Positions 19,867 through 32,659 are shown, counted from the first letter of the stretch. The stretch is DNA of 64,000 nucleotides from Ipomoea triloba (GCF_003576645.1 NC_044920.1:10067018-10131017), one strand, 5' to 3'. The notes: generated by a model not told the origin, from the sequence alone. Made by a program: numbers and translations.

Positions 19867-20320
19867 GAAAGCGAGCTCGGGTATGGCAAGTGCAGGAGGC
19901 GTCTTTCGAGATCATGCCGGGTCTTGGATTGTGGGGTTTGCCGCAAAGATTGGGACTACGAATAGCTTCATCGCCGAGCTATGGGGGCTTTGAGAAGGTT
20001 TAAAGATTGCTATCGACCGGGGATTCAGTAAACTTATTGTGGAAACTGATTCTAACGCTATGGTCCAAGTCTTGAACAGGGATGCAGAATCAAGACCGGA
20101 AACCGACACCCTCATCGCTGACTGCAACTTCCTGATGCGAAAAATCCATGAGGTTGAGCTCATTCATGTCTACAGGGAAGGAAACCATTGTGCCGATTAC
20201 CTTGCCAACATGGGACAAACTTGTGAGTGGGGGACTACGATCCTGAACCACCCGCCTGATGGGGTCCAAGCCATTCTCAACAGGGACGCTAGGAACGTCG
20301 CAACCAGGAGGATCCGTTAA
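19830..20320 (+). pseudogene. LINE RNase H domain
   Basis: Begins HGFVKLNTDGAKK (catalytic Asp in NTDG), then AGGVFRDHAGSW and FIAELWGL (catalytic Glu), an in-frame TGA at about 19990, then LIVETDSNAMVQVL (catalytic Asp) and YREGNHCADYLANMG (His/Asp). All RNase H I motifs are present. The single stop and the upstream C-tract slip make it non-functional. Confidence 0.82.
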
Positions 20321-20357
20321 CCAACGGGGCTTTGCCCCTCTTACGCACCAAAAAAAA

Positions 20358-20685
20358 GGCTCAATATAATATTTAGAGAGTAATATAAGTTTACGAAATT
20401 GGAATACTCATAAAATAATATTAATAGGTTAGTCTCAAATGATTTTGAGTATCATAAAATAATATTGTTGTAAACTAGTATGAGTATGAATCATATAGTA
20501 AAAAATAATTTAATTTAAAAATAATATTTTTATCAAAATACTAAAAATAACTAGGGTATCACAGTGGCACTTCTAGTTTGTTTGGGATTTTGATTTATGC
20601 ATTCTTGTTTCTCTCTTTTTGACACAGGCTAGCATTCCTTTTTACCAACAATGTTCGACAAATACTTTTAAGTCAACAGTCACCA
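20358..20685. other. no gene seen
   Basis: AT-rich spacer between the LINE tail and the MITE. Confidence 0.4.
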
Positions 20686-20694
20686 TTATTATTA

Positions 20695-21170
20695 GGGAAA
20701 ATGGTCAAATAGGTCCTTGAACTTTAGCTGAAAAGTCAATTAGCTCCTCAATTTTTTAAAGAGGAAATTCTACCCATCCACAATTCATTTTGATGCAATG
20801 AATCCCAAAAACCAATTAATGACCTACTATCACAGGTCATTAGGGATCCGACCATCCTCTAGTGAATTTTCAAGCAAAAAAGTAATCGACGACGGGCGAA
20901 CAGTCGCCGTTCACGGAGAAAGAAGTGGTCGCCTTCTCCCAGCGAGAAGGTCGCAACCACTATGGTTGCCTTCGCCGGTCACTTTTTTGCCTGAAAATTC
21001 ACCGGAGGTTTGCCTGATCCCTAATGACCTGTGATAGTAGGTCATTAACCGGTTTTTGGGATTCATTGCATCAAAATTAATTGTTGAGGGGTGTAATTGC
21101 ACATTTAAAAAGTTGAGGTGACTAATTGACTTTTCAGCTAAAGTTTGAGTGTTTATTTGACCATTTTCCG
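20695..21170. mobile_element. Mutator-type foldback MITE, 476 bp
   Basis: Both ends read G/CGGAAAATGGTCAAATA inwards. The two arms, about 200 bp each, are inverted copies of each other around a GC-rich centre at about 20890-20980. Flanks are a perfect 9-bp duplication TTATTATTA (20686-20694 and 21171-21179), the length typical of Mutator-like elements, although the target is a TTA repeat and the match is therefore weaker evidence. No transposase. Confidence 0.75.
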
Positions 21171-21497
21171 TTATTATTATTTAGTTACGTAGTGATTACA
21201 TATGCTATTTCCATCAAATGAGCAGCTCGTTTGAAAAGTGTCAATTTTTAAATGGATTATAAGTGATAGATATATTAGATCCACCTAGGATTCTTGGAAT
21301 CCGGACCAAGGTTGACTACCTTAAGCTCAACCTAAGAAGATGGTGTTGGGTCGACATGTGAGATTGGAGAAACAGAATTAACCGATAGTTGTTATGACTG
21401 TTACGAGCATCCAAGTCTTGAGGGCCGCAAATTTTATCGTGGACCACGGACCACTAAGCATTGTGGTTCAAGTGACAAAACGACGCATTTTGATTAA
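21039..21497. repeat. segmental copy A' (459 bp)
   Basis: Partner of 18382-18840. It comprises the right half of the foldback MITE plus its right flank. Confidence 0.88.
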
Positions 21498-21994
21498 TGA
21501 AAACAGATGGATGAAACTGTCTCCATTTCGCACAACTACAGTTCCCTTTAAACACAACTGCAGTACCCTTTCAACACAATTGCACTTCTAGACGGATGAA
21601 ACAGTCTCAGACAACTGCAGTATCAGTTTAACACAACTGCAATAGTATCAGTTCAACCCAACTGCAATATCAGTTCAACACAACTGTAGTATCAGTTCAA
21701 CACAACTGTAGAATCATTTGAGATGAACGGTAGTATCAGTTACGCACACAATTGTAATATCAGTTCAACAAAACTACAGTATCGGGTTCAACACAACTGC
21801 AGTATTAGTTCAACACAAATTTAGTATCAGTTCAACACAACTGCAGTATCAGTTCAACATAATTGTAGTATCATTTGAGATGAACTGTAGTATCAATTAT
21901 GGAGATTTACGAGAGTCGTTTCTCCACTTATTGAAACGACGTCGTTTTGTAACCTTGGTCCATAATGCATTGTGCACTGCAATCCACGGTATAA
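21434..21994. mobile_element. inverted-repeat element carrying a minisatellite
   Basis: Left end TTATCGTGGACCACGG...AAAACGACG and the inverted right end TTATACCGTGGATTGC...AAAACGACG pair over about 55 bp with gaps. The core AAAACGACGTCGTTTT at the right is a perfect palindrome. The inside is an array of about 22-bp units. The element is non-coding. A short relative lies at 35868-36000. Confidence 0.5.
21595..21895. repeat. 22-bp minisatellite
   Basis: About 12 degenerate units of the kind GTATCAGTTCAACACAACTGCA, with variants such as ATCATTTGAGATGAACTGTA. Confidence 0.85.
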
Positions 21995-22166
21995 GAACTG
22001 CATGAGGGCAATACTAAATGAGCCGTCTCCAGGATTTCTTCTTATACAAATAGACTTATTTTTGTTTGTTGAAACATATTTTGTCTTATTTTTACCATTC
22101 ATCTTGTAATCACAAAGCAATTATTGACAAATATTACAAGTTATTTGTCATATTTCGAGTATATCC

Positions 22167-22197
<31 letters not shown>

Positions 22198-22606
22198 GGG
22201 ATAAGGAACAATAAGCCCTCCAACTATATGTCAAAATGCAATTAGACCCTCTAACTAATAAAAAGTTTCAATTAAACCCTTAAATTGATTAAAACTGTGC
22301 AATTAACATATTTAACAAGTTACTAATAAGTAACGAATTAATTTTGATTGCATGGTATCCTATTCAAAAATAAAAATAAACAAAAAATAAAAAAAATGAA
22401 ACTAATTAAAAAAAATAGAAAGTTGTCGGCTTCATGTGTTTAGAAAAAGAGTATATGATATATGTGTATTCATGTGTTGCACTACCTGCGTCCTTAAAAA
22501 CCCTTTAATTAAGAAAATTATAACAAAACTCAATCAAAGGAAAAAGTGTACAGTTGTTGGTCTTCAATACCCAATCTTCATGATTGATTCAAGAAAATCT
22601 CATTCA
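21995..22606. other. no gene seen; (TTA)n at 22168-22197
   Basis: Contains a TTA microsatellite followed by ...GGGATAAGGAACAATAAGCCC, which resembles the end of a Mutator-type MITE, but no partner end was found. Confidence 0.35.
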
Positions 22607-22611
22607 CCTTG

Positions 22612-24132
22612 TGTTAGAAAAACATACATGCGCAGCGGAAGCATCAAATCGCATTTTCTATGATTCTATGTAAACGAGGGAGTTAGAAAGTTTTACCCTT
22701 GAAGCGTGCTTTGGCAGAATCAAAACCGTCCAAACATCCGGCCTCTAGTCTGTCCACTGGCCAGGCACGTGAGAAATCCCAGAGATTTTCACGTGAAAAC
22801 TCTTTTTTGAATAGTCTCTCTTTCACTTCACTTAGTTTAGAAATAGGGCAAGGCTTATATATATATATAGCCTGGTTTGGGCCCAAAGATGCTAGCCTTT
22901 TAAAAGCCCAAATCTACCCAGTATTGAATTAATTCATTAATCAGTTATTAATGTATTAATTCAATATCGATAACTCTTTATCGATTTTTTTTAAAGTTCT
23001 CAGCATTACCACGAACCATTATGGTGTTACTTTCTAGGTTCATAGTCAAACTAGCAACGAGTAATATTTAATAACTCATTATTAAATAACTCGTAAGTCA
23101 TGAGTGACACCTAGCAGTATACCATGACTACCTAGTTAGTTGACAATGAATATATTTTAATATATTATAATGAACCTTTCCGTTACAAATATCATGCAAC
23201 ATTCCTTCCACACAACACTTGTTCCGAACCAGATAAAGGTCATGGTCAAACTTGGTCAAACCCATAAACCTGGTCAATATGTCTATTCAATATTCTTAAC
23301 CTGAAGTCCAACTTCATTGTACTCTAGCCAGAGATTCTCGTTGTATGATTATTGAATAGACTGGAACATCCTTGTTACCTCAAGGCGGTGGATCCTCTAT
23401 TGAACGCACACATGTCTCCGTACAATACTGAACTAGACCACCAAGTATACTTATAGTCCCATAAGAAACAAAAGATGCATACTGGCAAAAACTAGTCTAC
23501 TATATGTACAAGACAACCATGTCATCTCAAGTCAAAGGATTATTGCATACTTGTAACATACAACATACCGATGACACGTAGGTAAACACCATGCGGTACG
23601 TTGTAGTCAGTCAATGTTTAATGACTTGTTCTCTAACAATCATCCACATGTCCACTCTTTGTATCTCATACAGAATGGCATGAGACTCACCATAAGAAGG
23701 ACAATGTGCTAGTCTTATCGGAATTCTAATGCCCAATTAGAATTCCTATGACTAGGAACATTTTACAATACTTCATTTATTAATTATTCGTCACTCATAT
23801 TCTTAACACTTAAGAATGAAGAATTAAGAAGATTGTATGGAATAATATCAAATATTAACTAAGCCTTAATAAAATAAATAAAAATAATATCAAATATTAA
23901 CTAAGCCTTAATAAAATAAATAAAATAAATATCAAATATTAACTAAGCCTTAATAAAATAAATAAAATAATTATTTATTATATTTATTTAATAAGAAATT
24001 AATGCCCAATAATTATTTATTATATTTATTTAATAAGAAATTAATGCCCAAAAATTATTTATTATATTTATTTAATAAGAAATTAATGCCCAAAATAATA
24101 AATGTTGGCTCCTAGGGCATACATGTCTAACA
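22612..24132 (-). repeat. 3' LTR of copia 2
   Basis: Homologous to 32660-34014 with scattered substitutions. About 165 bp longer because of stuttered AATAATATCAAATATTAACT and TTTATTTAATAAGAAATTAA rungs at 23870-24100. Confidence 0.92.
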
Positions 24133-24345
24133 GTCTCCCACTTGCACTAGAGCCAATCGGTAACCCTCATCTTCTCAAGATGCCGATCTAACTGCCAATC
24201 GGTAACCCTCATCTTCTCAAGATGCCGATCTAACTGCTCATCGGTAACCCTCATCTTCTCAAGATGCCGATCTAACTGCTCTTGATTAAGTCTCATCTTC
24301 TCAAGATGCCGATCTAACTGCTCTTGATTAAGTAGTATAGAAAAC
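23870..24345. repeat. staircases of nested repeats before N-linked duplication
   Basis: Three overlapping rung series: an AT-rich series in the LTR end, a series of TTTATTTAATAAGAAATTAA, and CTCATCTTCTCAAGATGCCG repeated four times just inside. The last rung (24291) is where the duplicated segment begins. Confidence 0.85.
24133..24146 (-). promoter_or_regulatory. polypurine tract of copia 2
   Basis: The minus strand reads AAGTGGGAGAC directly before the 3' LTR. Confidence 0.75.
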
Positions 24346-25560
24346 GGATCTGCTAGGTTATCCGTAAATGCTATCATCTGCATTGCTATATTACCCTTTC
24401 CATCGAACTCTCTTAGGGGATAATAGCAGCAACAAACTCAACTCGGCTTCAGTGGTTGAATATGCAATCATTTCCTGTTTGGAACTCTTCCAACTAATTG
24501 CACCACTATTACAAAAAGTAGACTTTCTATCATTTGATCCGATAGAAAATCAAATTTGTGTATCCTTTACTCTTTAATACTCGTTTTCCATCAGTTAAGA
24601 CTAAACTCTTAGTTACTTAACTGATGTCCAATGTTATTCACTTAGATTTGATTGATGTTTACAAGTGACACTCACTACATGAGAAACATCAAAACTTGTA
24701 CATAATATCACATATATAAGATACCCAATAGCTAAAGCCTATGGTATTTTACTCATGTGATCCCTCTCTTCAGTTGTGTCAGGACACAACTTTAGAGATA
24801 TAGATTTCATGCTTGAAAGGTAATAAAACCTTTTTTAGAATCTAACCTATTGAACAAATTCAATATTTTATGTACATACTTTGAGATAATCCTATTAATA
24901 TTTTTGATCTATCTCTATAGACTCAAATCTCAAGGATATATGCTACTTATCTCAAATCTATCATATAAAAAATTTTAGATAATCAAACTTTTATCGGAGT
25001 CATCATGCTTACGTCATTTCTTGTTATTAATATGTCATCTACATATAATACAAGAAATGTGATAATACTCCCACTGACCATTTTATACACATGGATCATC
25101 AATGTTTTCACAGTATAGTCAAACAATTTGACTACCTTATCAAAACAGATATTCCACATTCTAAAATCGATATCTAATATCGCCTCTTTGTAAATGATAG
25201 GATTGTCCCTAGACACATCATCTCCAATTGCAAAGGCACTCTCTATGTCATGAAGACAACTATAATATGTCTAATGAACAAATATGTCTAACACTTCTCC
25301 AAAGAGGAGGCATAACCTTTTGTTCATATTACACAGATTCTTAAATTTGATTAGGTTAGGAAGATTTATTAACAAACTCTTTGTCAAGTTATATCTTTCT
25401 ACCTTTTTCAGATCTTGTTTCGAATTTGTCTATTTTAGGCTTTTGATATAAGCTGTGTAACCCCAAATCTTAGCATACTTAAGATGGGGTGTCCCATATC
25501 TCATATGGTGTCTTACGAACAGACTTAGATGAAACTCCATGATCTAAAATCCATTTCATC
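24147..25560 (-). pseudogene. copia 2 pol remnant: integrase tail, RT box, RNase H
   Basis: Read on the minus strand from right to left: an integrase tail motif (KTPYEIW, about 25500-25540); an RT fragment of 77 residues with LYVDDILI (25000-25060) between broken frames; RNase H pieces (SKQEMIAYSTTEAE, near 24450); and the pol C-terminus DPFSILLNQEQLDRHLEKMR with VTDWL (24147-24370). The C-terminus is repeated four times by the DNA staircase. Many stops and slips. Not functional. Confidence 0.75.
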
Positions 25561-25599
25561 AAATGGATCACATTAATACATTAATATGTATTAAATGCT

Positions 25600-27010
25600 C
25601 ATTTATACTACCATTAATCATATTTAAGCGATAAATATCATTTAGTAATGTTCTAGTGCCATCACATTTATTATTAAAATAAATGCAATAAACATTATTC
25701 CGAAAAGAAAAATTCATAATTATTCNTAGAGCCAATCGGTAACCCTCATCTTCTCAAGATGCCGATCTAACTGCTCTTGATTAAGTAGTATAGAAAACGG
25801 ATCTGCTAGGTTATCCGTAAATGCTATCATCTGCATTGCTATATTACCCTTTCCATCGAACTCTCTTAGGGGATAATAGCAGCAACAAACTCAACTCGGC
25901 TTCAGTGGTTGAATATGCAATCATTTCCTGTTTGGAACTCTTCCAACTAATTGCACCACTATTACAAAAAGTAGACTTTCTATCATTTGATCCGATAGAA
26001 AATCAAATTTGTGTATCCTTTACTCTTTAATACTCGTTTTCCATCAGTTAAGACTAAACTCTTAGTTACTTAACTGATGTCCAATGTTATTCACTTAGAT
26101 TTGATTGATGTTTACAAGTGACACTCACTACATGAGAAACATCAAAACTTGTACATAATATCACATATATAAGATACCCAATAGCTAAAGCCTATGGTAT
26201 TTTACTCATGTGATCCCTCTCTTCAGTTGTGTCAGGACACAACTTTAGAGATATAGATTTCATGCTTGAAAGGTAATAAAACCTTTTTTAGAATCTAACC
26301 TATTGAACAAATTCAATATTTTATGTACATACTTTGAGATAATCCTATTAATATTTTTGATCTATCTCTATAGACTCAAATCTCAAGGATATATGCTACT
26401 TATCTCAAATCTATCATATAAAAAATTTTAGATAATCAAACTTTTATCGGAGTCATCATGCTTACGTCATTTCTTGTTATTAATATGTCATCTACATATA
26501 ATACAAGAAATGTGATAATACTCCCACTGACCATTTTATACACATGGATCATCAATGTTTTCACAGTATAGTCAAACAATTTGACTACCTTATCAAAACA
26601 GATATTCCACATTCTAAAATCGATATCTAATATCGCCTCTTTGTAAATGATAGGATTGTCCCTAGACACATCATCTCCAATTGCAAAGGCACTCTCTATG
26701 TCATGAAGACAACTATAATATGTCTAATGAACAAATATGTCTAACACTTCTCCAAAGAGGAGGCATAACCTTTTGTTCATATTACACAGATTCTTAAATT
26801 TGATTAGGTTAGGAAGATTTATTAACAAACTCTTTGTCAAGTTATATCTTTCTACCTTTTTCAGATCTTGTTTCGAATTTGTCTATTTTAGGCTTTTGAT
26901 ATAAGCTGTGTAACCCCAAATCTTAGCATACTTAAGATGGGGTGTCCCATATCTCATATGGTGTCTTACGAACAGACTTAGATGAAACTCCATGATCTAA
27001 AATCCATTTC
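25600..27010 (-). pseudogene. second copy of the copia 2 pol remnant (artefactual)
   Basis: Carries the same broken frames as 24147-25560 (for example 26436-26669 equals 24983-25216). Should be merged with the first copy. Confidence 0.8.
25726..25726. other. single-base N gap
   Basis: Junction of the 1435-bp duplication. Confidence 0.98.
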
Positions 27011-27439
27011 ATCAAATGGATCACATTAATACATTAATATGTATTAAATGCTCATTTATACTACCATTAATCATATTTAAGCGATAAATATCATTTAGTA
27101 ATGTTCTAGTGCCATCACATTTATTATTAAAATAAATGCAATAAACATTATTCCGAAAAGAAAAATTCATAATTATTCTTAACTGGAATGGAAATAATGT
27201 TTTAAATACTATAATTACATAAATAGTAATTTAAAAACATGATTAAATGAAAACTGAATAGATAAATCTCCAACAACTAATGCAGCAACTCTTGCTTCAT
27301 TTTCCATCCTTAGAGCAATCTCATCTTCAGTCAACTCTCTACTTCTTCTCAGATCCTGCAATGATACACAACCATGTGAAGTTGCTTCTGAGTATATTAC
27401 CAAGAAGTAGTTATTTAGACCAATTAAAAACAAGTCTCT

Positions 27440-28297
27440 TTAATGAGCATACCTTCTGAAGGTTTGTCATTGTCCTTGACCTTCAAAGACTTTAGGTATT
27501 CTATGCAATTTCTTTTCAAATGCCCTTCTTTGTTGCAATGGAAACACTTTCCTTTACTTACAACCTTCCCTTTAGTTTTGGTCACTCCCCCAGTTGGTTT
27601 CACTTAAGAAACCTTCTTGTTCTTTCTCTTCTTCTTCGACTTGGAAGAGGCCAAAAGAATAGTATCAGTATTCATACCCTTCATTGTAGCATGAGCAGTG
27701 CACAACATATTGTGCAGATCAGATTTGGAACAATGAAGCTTGTTCATGTTGAAATTCATTATGAAAGGCCCAAGAGAATCTGGAAGACTGTAGAATTAAG
27801 TCTACTTCAAGCTCAGAGTCAAGGAAGATATTTAATTCTTCCAATCTCTCCAATAAGCCAATCATATTTAAGACATGATCTCCTACATTTCCTCCTTCTT
27901 GTAGCTTTGCTCGAAATAAGGTCTTAGTAACCTCATAACGTGCAATCCTACTGTGCTCACCGTACAACTCTTGTAGGTGATTGACCATAGATTTTGCGTC
28001 AGGCATCTTTTCATGCTGACGTTGTAACTCATTGGTCATAGAGGCAAGGATATAACTCTTAGCCCTCAGATCATGGTCCTTCCACTTATCAAATGTTGCA
28101 ACCTCAGCATTATGAACAGGAAGCTGATCAACATCAGCATCATCTAGTATGATACCAATCAATGGATGATCTTGGATCAAAACATAACCGATCTTCTCCA
28201 AATTGAGAACGATTCTCAAATTTCGGAGCCAATCAATGAAATTTGGTCCAGTAAGTTTATTTTATTCGAGTATTTTGGATAATGGATTTAAAGCCAT
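27440..28297 (-). pseudogene. copia 2 Gag
   Basis: Starts at ATG 28297 (MALNPLSKIL). Codon 12 is TAA, after which the frame resumes TGPNFIDWLRNLRIVL and continues for 166 residues: the gag/UBN2 capsid module with ILASMTNELQRQHE, VNHLQELYGEH and VTKTLFRAKLQEGG. The frame slips near 27719. A zinc knuckle CFHCNKEGHLKRNC (C-X2-C-X4-H-X4-C) follows at about 27505-27550, after a Lys-rich stretch. One stop and one or two slips away from an intact Gag. Confidence 0.82.
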
Positions 28298-30330
28298 TTC
28301 AAAATAACTGCAGAAAGTAACATTAATTATTAGACACGATTCTTTATTAAACTATTTGATTTTCGATTATATAATCAAATAGTACCTCCCACTAAATTTT
28401 TCGAATCCTGCAGTTCCCAAGCAAGGAACGGAAATCCCGTTGGAAGATTTCTAATGGGTAATTGAGGTCTTACAAATTTATCTCATTCCTCACCTTAAGG
28501 GGCATCTTGGAATTTGAAAAATTTGTCAGTGGCCAACTCTTGCCAATACATCTCATGCATGATTCGATTTTATTAAACTTGGGCTCCAGGCCCATTGAAC
28601 CTCACCTTAAGGGGCATCTTAGCCCAATGGACTCAGTTAAGTCAAACCCACCATCCTGGTAATAAGTAGAGTTGAACCTTGACTTTTCTCACCTTTAGTG
28701 GTTTCTTGAAAAGCAAAGTTTCTAAGTGCTACCACATCACATGCTTAAAGTAAGAAAATCAAAATATTTTAAATTAACACGTTGCCCCTATGTTGGCATA
28801 GCCGACACCGTGTCAAGAAAAATACTTGATTTCTTACGATGGTGGAGAGCCACGATTAGGTAATCTCAACTATTGAGGCCTAACCGTTTACAACTTAATA
28901 TTTAATAAAGGGAAGATTTTAAGAATTATTATGTTTCACTTTGCTCATGCAACATTTTTACATATATCACATATATAAAGTGCATGAAAAGTAAACTCGA
29001 TATCGGTCATGGACTTCTAAATAGTCAAAATTGAGCCAACTAATTTTGACCGTGCACAGTGAATAGTGAAAAATTAAAATCCTATCTATTACATGTAAGC
29101 TTACATCATACATATTCTTCGGGTCTTCAACTCTTGAAGTCTTCTAGTCTTCAACTCTTAAAGTCTTCGAGATTCATACATTTTCTATCTACCAGAAAAG
29201 GGATACATGTTTCGGGGAAGGGATTTACATTACAATAATAGATAAGAGACACGTAGGCCTCAATTTTAATTAATCACCAAAAACGGTGCAAAACCCAACA
29301 TAAATCACATTCATTCAACGGGTCCTAAGTCCATGACCAAACCGACATGCTAAGCAATCCTTACATAGCATAAAATAAATAATGCATTAATTTGTGGCTT
29401 TATAAAATATAATACAATTATACCATAAAAACTTGGGTCAATTTAAAAAAAAAAAAAAAAAACTTTATATGGAAACCAATTTCCATATAACAAATCAAAA
29501 CTTTCCATTAATTAATTAATTTCATACCAAAATTTAATTTGTATGTAATCAATTAATTGCTATTATAATATTATTTTAAATTAAACACTTTAATCTAAAA
29601 TATTATAAGCATGGAAATTTACCTAAATAGCATTCAAAAAAAAATAGCATTCAATTATCACATAAAGAATCACTATTTAAGGAGAAAAATAAATATTTCA
29701 AGATTATAATAATATAATTATTAATAACATAAAATCATATTTCAAATGGTAATAATAATATATTATCATCTAATCTTTCAAAATATTAATTTTTCAAATA
29801 TAGAAAATAATCATTATGATAATAATTAATACTACCAAAAATATCTCATATTTAATTAGTAGTAATTAATTTCCAATTACCAATATATAATATTTTCAAA
29901 TATGATAACAATTAATACCACCCAAAATATCTAATATTTTATTTGGTAATTAAATTCCAATTATCATATATAATATTACCTTAATTATCAAATAATTTAG
30001 AAAGGTAATATTATGATCCCAAAAATTTGCGTAAATACACCGTCTAACCACAGCGTTGTTTTCCGATCGCCAGTAACCGCACATCAAACAATCATGCCAA
30101 GAACGGCCGGCATCATACGGCGCCTTCCGTACCACCACGACCCGACTCTTGTACGAATCCGCCGACTATCAACCGGTCGACAGCCAACGCAGGCACGATT
30201 GGCGGAATCATCTGGACCGCCGGTGCGTTCATCTCCATGAACAACCAGCCTCGAGTTCCTGTGAAGCCTCGTCGTCTCTGATTAACTAGTCGGTAGTCCA
30301 GACGATCGGAAATGCAAAACTGATCGGAGA
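28298..30330 (-). other. 5' leader of copia 2
   Basis: Non-coding, AT-rich. It has a duplicated TCTTCAACTCTTGAAGTCTT-type tract near 29120-29170 and a GC-richer block at 30020-30300 without a recognisable protein. Interrupted at 30341 by the Mutator-type element and continuing at 32264-32645. Confidence 0.6.
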
Positions 30331-30340
30331 AAAACGGAAA

Positions 30341-32253
30341 GAGTTAATACCTCCATTGGTCCTCTGAGTATTAGCGATATACCAGCCATGGTCCCTCGTC
30401 TTTTAAATGATCACGAGTCGTCCTCTCTGTTTTAAAAAATAACCACCCGTGGTCCTCCGTTAGATTTTTCTGTCAAATGGGTGTTAAGTGTGAGGGTAAA
30501 TCTGTCATTTCCCCTATATTACCTATGATTCCCGTCCCTGGCCAAAGCCACCACCGATGACGATAAAGAACTCCGACGACGAGAACGATGGCGCAGCGAA
30601 GAACACTCACCAATCGGTTGTCACTTAAGATTTATACATACAAGGCCATATTAGGATCAGCATAGTCATGGTGTTCAGTTCCCAAATTTCCATACTGTGC
30701 GTTTCCCATTCATCCATTCTTTCTTTCCAGCTTCCTTCTTTTCTATCATCTCACCTCGCATTCTCAGGCTTTGACATTGGATGGTGACGGATTCTGATAT
30801 TCTGTGACGAGATGCTGATCTCCATTAGGGTGACTTGATATTGGGAATTCCCCACTTACTTGTGTGCAAGGATTTTTTGCATGAATTCTTTTCTTCTTTT
30901 TTTTTTTTGTTCTTGTTTTCAACATGCAACATGTAAAATGAGGGTTTATTTGTTACTTACCGGATGAGAACGCATGCCTGCTATGACAGGAGGGTATTGT
31001 ACAGTGTCCTCATCTTCTGGTCCTCTTCCATAGCTCATCTTACCATGAAGCATTTGTTTCAACAATTTTTCTCATCATCAATTTTAAATTCATGCTCGAT
31101 GTCTTCAATATCTTCCTCATCTTCATCTCCTTCCACCCTTGGACTCCCCTTTGAAGTCATTTATGAAGAAGTAAATTAATTGGATAAAGAAGAATGGCAA
31201 AAATATGCATGATATTTGATGAATTTGCAGACTCATATAATATTTATATATAATTACCTTTGAGGCGTTTGTATCCGGTCTTGCACTAGGGGCTGAGTTC
31301 CTTCTCTTCTTTCATACTCATAGCATGGGCGGCATGCAGGCGGAATGTGCATGCCACAAGCATATCTCCATTCCATTCAAATCTGAACTTCTACTCAAAA
31401 CCACATACAGCAATGTGCATGCATATAAATTGATTATATTGTAATTATGCTTTATATTATATAGTTCCATTTTCACAAGTTTGGCAAATCCATGAATTAT
31501 AGATTTTACAAAATTTTCATGAACTTTACAGAATGGGAATAAATTTATGAGTATTATTAGATTTTGGAGGAAACTTACTCCAGTATCTTGCATGCCATGC
31601 CATGCCATGCATGTTAAGTTATATATAATGCACAATAATATTAATATATATTACACACATACTTACCTCTTCATGGCCATGGATGACAACAGTTTTCAAA
31701 GATGAACCAACAACCAACAATTATTCGCATGTTCATGGTCGCAACGAATGAAGCATGAACATACCTGTCATAGTCTTTAGCAACGAGGTAAAGAAACAGG
31801 ATTGGCCACACCTGTCATAGTCTATGATACCCACCACCCCCAAATCCTTAATCACAAACCCATTACATTTTTTGCCAGCAAGAAACTCAGACCCACCCAC
31901 TACCACTTCCAGCAACAAGATAAACCTGAAGCAGGTTAAGGTGAAGCTGGTGAACCGGTGCAAATCGGACACTAAGCCATCGCCGGCCGCGACCATGAGG
32001 GAAAGAGCAGCGGAGGTGGATCCTGAGGTGGACGCGAATTTGCAGGTGTCTATAATTTGGGTTACTTTTGAGTTAATATAGGTGAAATGACAGGTTTACC
32101 CTCACACTTAACACCTATTTGACAGCAAATCTAACAGACGACCACGGGTGATTATTTTTTAAAACATGAAGGACTACTCGTGGTCGTTTAAAAGACGAGG
32201 GACCACCGCTGGTATATCGCTAATACTCGGAGGACTAATGGAGGTATTAACTC
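30341..32253. mobile_element. Mutator-like element with long TIRs, 1.9 kb
   Basis: Terminal inverted repeats of about 181 bp (30341-30521 and 32073-32253), roughly 90% identical, starting GAGTTAATACCTCCATTRGT. Flanked by a perfect 10-bp target duplication AAAACGGAAA (30331-30340 and 32254-32263), within the 8-11 bp range of Mutator-like elements. No transposase is present. The interior carries host-like DNA and one open frame, so it may be a gene-fragment carrier (Pack-MULE type). Confidence 0.88.
31733..31996 (-). CDS. open frame inside the Mutator-like element, unknown
   Basis: 87 residues, open also upstream of its Met (about 110 codons without stop). The composition looks protein-like: a hydrophobic stretch FTLTCFRFILLLEVVV followed by SEFLAGKKCNGFVIKDLG and VVGIIDYDRCG. 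GACAG/GTGTGG near 31808-31820 could be a splice donor. I do not recognise the protein. It may be a captured gene exon, or chance. An overlapping plus-strand frame (31824-32081) is less convincing. Confidence 0.3.
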   Translation of the reverse strand: MVAAGDGLVSDLHRFTSFTLTCFRFILLLEVVVGGSEFLAGKKCNGFVIKDLGVVGIIDYDRCGQSCFFTSLLKTMTGMFMLHSLRP

Positions 32254-32263
32254 AAAACGGAAA

Positions 32264-32645
32264 ATACGCAGACGGTAGATTACGAAAAGAAAAACGCCTT
32301 TTTCCTTTTCTCTTTACACGCCTTTTTCCATTTCACTTTAATTTTCTTTTATTATTATAATATATATCTTATATATATTATTATATAATAAAAATATAAT
32401 ATAATAAAAAAACGTAACTTTTACTTTAAAAAGGAAAACAATTTTCCCATTTTATTTTTATTATTATTACACCATTTAGGATCTAAGTTTTTCTCTTTTG
32501 TTATAATTAATTTAATATATATCTCATATATATTATAAAATCATATAATAATCAAATTATTATATGATTAAATTAACCCAAAATTTTTAGATCAAAAATC
32601 AAAAGTCACAAATTAATCTAAACATAAAATCATTAGAAAAAGCTC
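32264..32645 (-). other. 5' leader of copia 2, continued
   Basis: AT-rich, with self-complementary TATATAATAA runs near 32360-32420 and 32515-32570. Confidence 0.6.
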
Positions 32646-32659
32646 GGCTCTGATACCAC
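32646..32659 (-). promoter_or_regulatory. primer binding site of copia 2
   Basis: The minus strand reads GTGGTATCAGAGCC right after the 5' LTR. This is a perfect match to the initiator-Met tRNA 3' end complement used by many plant LTR elements. Confidence 0.92.

Larger units (their letters stand above)
18841..20357 (+). mobile_element. 5'-truncated L1-type LINE, 3' end
   Basis: Contains the end of ORF2 (reverse transcriptase tail, zf-RVT, RNase H) and a short 3' tail with AAAAAAAA at 20350-20357. It begins abruptly in coding sequence (LTNEDKLWVKVMKDKY), as 5'-truncated LINE copies do. No clear target duplication was found. Confidence 0.8.
24291..27178. repeat. 1435-bp direct duplication split by N
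   Basis: 24291-25725 and 25744-27178 (offset 1453) appear identical by eye. The N at 25726 is at the junction, and the first bases after it repeat the staircase. Confidence 0.9.

Noticed and set aside
22699..22932. ORFs in the copia 2 LTR
   Set aside because: Inside an LTR, and not kept open in the other LTR copy in a way that suggests coding.
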